Source: Cytobacillus praedii
GTDB taxonomy: Bacteria; Bacillota; Bacilli; Bacillales; Cytobacillaceae
Direction: 5' to 3'
Assembly (NCBI RefSeq): GCF_001439605.1
Contig: NZ_LMBX01000032.1
Span: forward strand, 1 to 54,594
DNA: 54,594 nucleotides
The notes below the pieces were generated by a model. The model made no database searches, was not told where the DNA came from, and worked only from the letters and a program-made list of their open reading frames with translations. A program made the position numbers and the translations under genes. Shown here piece by piece: positions 50,804 through 54,594 of this stretch (position 1 is its first letter; each line of letters starts with the position of its first letter).

Positions 50804-52297
50804 TTGATTAATCAATGGGTTCAACAACTAATCAATCAAGCGTTTGCTGCCCATTTAATTGAGCAGGAAGATGTGATCTATGCCCGAAATCAAGTCTTAT
50901 CACTTCTGCGTCTTGCTGAGTTCATAGATGAAAATGAAGATAGGGGAAATGACGATAATATCCCTGATTTACTTGAAAAAATAGTTGATTACGCTTGTGC
51001 TCATAGAATCATAGAAGATGTTTTTGATGAAAAGGAAATCTTCTCAAGCAAACTAATGAATGTCTTGATTGCACGTCCATCTGCCGTTAATCAAATTTTT
51101 TATGATAAATATGAGCAGAGTCCCATGTCTGCAACTGAGTATTTTTATGAATTAAGTAAAAATAGCCAATACATTCATATGAAGAGAATTCGTCAAAATA
51201 TTGAATACAAGGTCGATACTGAATATGGAGAATTAGATATTACGATTAACTTATCGAAGCCAGAAAAAGATCCAAAAAGTATCGAGCTTGAACAAATGGC
51301 TAGAAATATGAACTACCCAAAATGCCTGCTTTGTATTGAGAATGAAGGATATGCGGGGAGAATTGGCCATCCTGCCCGCTCGAATCATCGGATGATTCGT
51401 TTGAAGTTGCTTGGGGACAGCTGGTATCTCCAATTTTCGCCATATGTTTATTATCAGGAGCATTGTATTGTGCTTTCTGAGAAGCATACCGATATGGTGA
51501 TCAGTGCTGAGACGTTTTTACGGCTGTTAACCTTTGTGGAGAAGTTCCCCCACTATTTTTTAGGTTCGAATGCGGAGCTGCCGATTGTCGGCGGATCGAT
51601 TTTATCCCATGAACATTACCAAGGGGGCCATTACGAATTTGCGATGGCTAAGGCAGATTCCGAGTGGACCTTTGAACTGACTAGGTTTCCAGATGTGGAA
51701 TGTTCTATTGTCAAATGGCCGATGTCATTGATCCGTCTTCGTTCAAAGCAAATCCAATCTCTTGTTGAGGCAGGAGCCCATTTTTTAGAAAAATGGCGAA
51801 ATTATAGTGATGAAGCATTAGAAATCATTGCGAGAACTGATGAGATTCCTCATAATACGATTACCCCTATTGCCAGAAAAAAAGGGAGCTTCTTTGAATT
51901 AGATATAGTTCTGCGAAACAATCGCACGAACGAAGATCATCCACTAGGGATTTTTCATCCTCACGAAGATGTTCATCATATAAAAAAGGAAAACATCGGT
52001 CTAATCGAAGTGATGGGGCTCGCCGTTTTACCTGCTCGTTTAAAAGAGGAACTTGAGGAAGTGAAAAAGTATATTCTTGGCGAAGTTCATATGGTTGCCG
52101 ACTATCATAATGCATGGGCTGAAGAACTAAAGGGAGGTTACCAATCGATTGCCTCTGAAGCGGATATTGACTCATTTGTAAGTAAGGAAGTCGGGAAAAA
52201 GTTTTTAAAAGCACTAGAGGATGCCGCAGTTTTTAAGCGGGACGAAGAGGGAAGAGAAGGATTTCAACGTTTTATCAGCGCTTGTCAAAGTGACTAG
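50804..52297 (+). CDS. galT: Galactose-1-phosphate uridylyltransferase, class II (GalT)
   Basis: 497 residues, the Firmicutes-type GalT. Visible: CLLCIENEGYAGRIGHPARSN, FSPYVYYQEHCIVLS, the histidine triad GGSILSHEHYQGGHYEFAM (the catalytic His of HxHYQ) and NTITPIARKK. It exchanges Gal-1-P with UDP-glucose to give Glc-1-P and UDP-galactose, which GalE recycles. With no galactokinase in the window, the Gal-1-P source is the GH112 phosphorylase. TTG 50804 after GAGGTGAAGAAA; a longer ATG reading starts at 50780. Last gene of the operon. Confidence 0.9.
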   Translation: MINQWVQQLINQAFAAHLIEQEDVIYARNQVLSLLRLAEFIDENEDRGNDDNIPDLLEKIVDYACAHRIIEDVFDEKEIFSSKLMNVLIARPSAVNQIFYDKYEQSPMSATEYFYELSKNSQYIHMKRIRQNIEYKVDTEYGELDITINLSKPEKDPKSIELEQMARNMNYPKCLLCIENEGYAGRIGHPARSNHRMIRLKLLGDSWYLQFSPYVYYQEHCIVLSEKHTDMVISAETFLRLLTFVEKFPHYFLGSNAELPIVGGSILSHEHYQGGHYEFAMAKADSEWTFELTRFPDVECSIVKWPMSLIRLRSKQIQSLVEAGAHFLEKWRNYSDEALEIIARTDEIPHNTITPIARKKGSFFELDIVLRNNRTNEDHPLGIFHPHEDVHHIKKENIGLIEVMGLAVLPARLKEELEEVKKYILGEVHMVADYHNAWAEELKGGYQSIASEADIDSFVSKEVGKKFLKALEDAAVFKRDEEGREGFQRFISACQSD

Positions 52298-52339
52298 GCA
52301 TAGTATTTGATTATTAGCAGCTTGCCTCTGTTATTCATT

Positions 52340-52384
52340 CCGTATGGTGATGTTCTAGAGCATCTCCCTATGGGATTTTTTTTG
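52340..52384 (+). terminator. Terminator of the ROK-galT operon
   Basis: CCGTATGGTGATG...CATCTCCCTATGGG, an imperfect stem around TTCTAGAG, followed by TTTTTTTT. Confidence 0.7.
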
Positions 52385-52469
52385 TAATCCTTGGAAGATT
52401 AACCTTATAATACATCATTCCTGCCTTTTTCTCATAGATTGTGATAAGACGAAAAAGGGGGAGTAGTGA

Positions 52470-53882
52470 ATGCGTGAAGACGAAAGGAAAGCACTGAATT
52501 ATGCAATTCAGGAGATTACAGAAATTGCTACTGGCTTCGGACTCGATTTCTACCCTATGCGTTATGAAATTTGCCCTGCTGATATCATCTATACATTTGG
52601 TGCATATGGAATGCCAACACGCTTTTCTCACTGGAGCTTTGGCAAGCAGTTTCATAAAATGAAGCTCCACTATGATCTGGGGCTGTCAAAAATTTATGAG
52701 CTGGTCATTAATTCAAATCCTTGCTATGCATTCTTGCTCGATTCGAATGCGTTAATTCAGAATAAATTAATCGTCGCCCATGTTTTGGCCCATTGTGATT
52801 TCTTTAAAAATAATATGCGCTTTCAGAACACGAAACGGGATATGGTAGAAAGCATGGCTGCCACAGCAGAACGCATTAGACAATACGAAATTGAACATGG
52901 AAAAAAAGAAGTCGAAACGTTTCTTGATGCCGTTCTGGCAATTGAAGAGCATATTGATCCCTCCCTCATGAGACCGAAGCTAACATGGAATTTGAACGAT
53001 GATGAATATGAGGAAGAAGAATCAATCGCCTCATCCCCTTATGATGATTTATGGAATCTGGATGAAAGAAATAAACCAAGAGCTGTCCGAAAAAGGAAAA
53101 AGAAATTTCCTCCACAGCCAGAAAAAGACTTGCTCTTATTCATTGAAAACTACAGCAGGGAATTATCTGATTGGCAGCGAGATATTTTAACGATGATGCG
53201 AGAAGAAATGCTGTATTTTTGGCCGCAGCTGGAAACAAAAATCATGAACGAGGGCTGGGCATCGTATTGGCATCAGCGGATTTTGCGTGAAATGGATTTA
53301 ACAAGCGGAGAGGCATTGGAATTTGCAAAATTAAATGCTGGGGTTGTCCAGCCATCAAGAACAAGCATTAATCCATACTATCTTGGGTTAAAAATCTTCG
53401 AGGATATTGAAGAAAGATATGATAATCCGACTGAAGAAATGAAAAAACGAGGGGTGGAACCAGGATCTGGCCGTGAAAAAATGTTTGAAGTTCGTGAAAT
53501 AGAATCAGACATCTCATTTTTGCGAAACTATTTAACAAAAGACCTTGTTATGCGTGAGGATATGTATTTGTTTCAGAAACAAGGCAAGGACTATAAAGTA
53601 GTTGATAAACAATGGGAAAATGTTCGTGATCAGCTAGTCAATATGCGTGTCAATGGCGGTTTCCCTTATTTAACAGTGAACGATGGCGACTACCTGAAAA
53701 ATGGCGAGCTTTACTTAAAGCACTGGTTTGAAGGGATCGAACTAGACCTGAAATATTTGGAAAAGGTCCTGCCGTATGTCCAGCAGCTCTGGGGCAGAAG
53801 TGTCCATATGGAAACAATCGTTGAAGGGAAAAATATGCTGTTTACGTATGATGGGAAGAGTATTCATAGGAAGTATTTATAA
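52470..53882 (+). CDS. spoVR: SpoVR family protein
   Basis: 470 residues of the conserved SpoVR family needed in B. subtilis for normal spore cortex formation. Start [54 protein letters not shown], the [16 protein letters not shown] motif and C-terminal [20 protein letters not shown]. It is soluble and its biochemical role is unknown. AAAGGGGGAGTAGTGA precedes the ATG. In B. subtilis it lies a short distance from yhdC, so it probably marks the right boundary of the inserted island. Confidence 0.93.
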   Translation: MREDERKALNYAIQEITEIATGFGLDFYPMRYEICPADIIYTFGAYGMPTRFSHWSFGKQFHKMKLHYDLGLSKIYELVINSNPCYAFLLDSNALIQNKLIVAHVLAHCDFFKNNMRFQNTKRDMVESMAATAERIRQYEIEHGKKEVETFLDAVLAIEEHIDPSLMRPKLTWNLNDDEYEEEESIASSPYDDLWNLDERNKPRAVRKRKKKFPPQPEKDLLLFIENYSRELSDWQRDILTMMREEMLYFWPQLETKIMNEGWASYWHQRILREMDLTSGEALEFAKLNAGVVQPSRTSINPYYLGLKIFEDIEERYDNPTEEMKKRGVEPGSGREKMFEVREIESDISFLRNYLTKDLVMREDMYLFQKQGKDYKVVDKQWENVRDQLVNMRVNGGFPYLTVNDGDYLKNGELYLKHWFEGIELDLKYLEKVLPYVQQLWGRSVHMETIVEGKNMLFTYDGKSIHRKYL

Positions 53883-54028
53883 TTCCTCGATTGGATCGGT
53901 GCTAGCTTATGAATCTTGCGGATTTCGGTCATCACAAGAAGAGATCGAATATAATTTTAGCAGATTTAAGCCAAGTCCATTATTAAATGTAACTTAATCC
54001 TTTAAGTAGCTAAAATATGTTTGGCATT

Positions 54029-54062
54029 GTGGAACTGGAAGAGCATCCCCTTCCAGTTTCAC
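54029..54062 (+). terminator. Hairpin after spoVR
   Basis: GTGGAACTGGAAG (54029-54041) and CTTCCAGTTTCAC (54050-54062), 13 bp including one wobble. A/T-rich after it but no solid T run. Confidence 0.55.
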
Positions 54063-54088
54063 AATAATTTATGTTTCCATTCGCGGAT

Positions 54089-54504
54089 ATTGAGTTCATA
54101 ATTCCACAATTTTGCAAGGTTACGCGAATCAATGAGCTCGATTGAGTCCATATTTCCGCTATTTCACAGCGTCCTGGGAATCAATGAGCCCAATTGAGTT
54201 CATATTTCCATCAATTCGCAAAGTTAAGGGAATCAATGAGCCATATTGAGTTCAAAATTCCATCAGTTTGCATTGTTAAGGGAATCAATGAGCCAAATTG
54301 AGTTCAAAATTCCATCAGTTTGCATTGTTAAGGGAATCAATGGGCTATATTGAGTTCATAATTCCATTAGTTCGCAATGGTATGGGAATCAACGGGCCAT
54401 ATTGAGTCCATATTTCGATTAGTTCGCAATGGTATGGGAATCAACGGTCCATATTGAGTCCATATTTCCATCAGTTCGCATTGTTAAGGGAATCAATGAG
54501 AGTC
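54089..54504 (+). repeat. 52-bp tandem repeat array, eight units
   Basis: Units begin at 54089, 54141, 54193, 54245, 54297, 54349, 54401 and 54453, each starting ATTGAGTTCA or ATTGAGTCCA and ending GGAATCAATGAGCC-like. The period is exactly 52 bp throughout, with no indels. 52 is not a multiple of three and no reading frame is open, so it is non-coding. Adjacent units form TCAAT...ATTGA hairpins at each junction. Nothing else was recognised in the last 530 bases; the first and last units are the most diverged. Confidence 0.9.
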
Positions 54505-54594
54505 AAGTCCGGATTAATGTGTAAAATCAAAAGCAATTGTTTTCAGCTTTACCTTTGAATATTCTCTATCCATACCCTTTCATTTTTTTTAGCG

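Noticed and set aside
53776..53997. 73-aa reading running past the end of spoVR
   Set aside because: It overlaps the spoVR end in another frame and has no ribosome binding site; spoVR itself ends at the normal family C-terminus.
54089..54504. CRISPR array at the right end
   Set aside because: The 52-bp units are contiguous with no unique spacers, and no cas genes are present. It is a tandem repeat.

Overview
The window looks like the chromosome of an endospore-forming Bacillaceae member. It is AT-rich, has strong GGAGG-type ribosome binding sites and frequent TTG/GTG starts. It carries spore-associated genes (spoVR, a Tyr/Pro-rich coat-like protein) and a block whose order resembles the Bacillus subtilis yhcT-yhcU ... 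pgcA-yhcY-yhcZ-yhdB-yhdC ... spoVR region. No rRNA, tRNA, CRISPR array or complete insertion sequence was seen.

Layout. 0-2.4 kb is accessory-looking: a yjfB-type small gene, a decayed serine recombinase, an AT-rich orphan gene and a coat-like gene pair. 2.5-7.7 kb is housekeeping: an ABC1/UbiB-type kinase, a KynB-like hydrolase beside a metallo-beta-lactamase-fold hydrolase, a CoA-type Nudix hydrolase and proC. 8-14.6 kb is transport: cystine (tcyP), di/tripeptides, a PurR-box-controlled purine permease, and the phosphate pair DUF47-pit. 14.9-24.1 kb holds a di-heme cytochrome c peroxidase behind an FNR/CRP-type box, an rluA-type synthase, yhcU, a bdbC/thioredoxin pair, pgcA, the cysteine-rich GAF two-component system yhcYZ, yhdB and yhdC. 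24.2-27.7 kb is a second two-component system with two PepSY proteins.

27.8-52.3 kb is the most interesting part: an apparent catabolic island for galacto-N-biose (Gal-beta-1,3-GalNAc) or a related glycan, lying between yhdC and spoVR. It holds msmX (a shared ABC ATPase), galE, an AraC regulator, ABC importer 1 with a GH112 galacto-N-biose/lacto-N-biose phosphorylase and a tiny membrane protein, GntR and LacI regulators, a Gfo/Idh/MocA oxidoreductase, ABC importer 2, and an operon of ROK kinase, AgaS-like isomerase/deaminase, NagA-type deacetylase, LacC, LacD and GalT. Read together: the disaccharide is imported intact and phosphorolysed. Gal-1-P would enter the Leloir steps through GalT/GalE without a galactokinase. 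The amino sugar would go by 6-phosphorylation, deacetylation and deamination-isomerisation to tagatose-6-P, then through LacC/LacD to triose phosphates. No NahK-type 1-kinase and no GalK are seen in the window. Three promoters in the island share a GGGTTGAC box overlapping the -35 element, and two of their leaders carry a terminator followed by an inverted copy of the box. This suggests one regulator tying the parts together.

Two families of 125-155 bp imperfect-palindrome repeats (ten copies, all in the same orientation, with compensatory base changes in their stems) fill several intergenic gaps, one inside the ABC importer 1 operon. The right end carries an exact 52-bp tandem array of eight units. 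All functional calls rest on reading motifs and context; no database search was possible.
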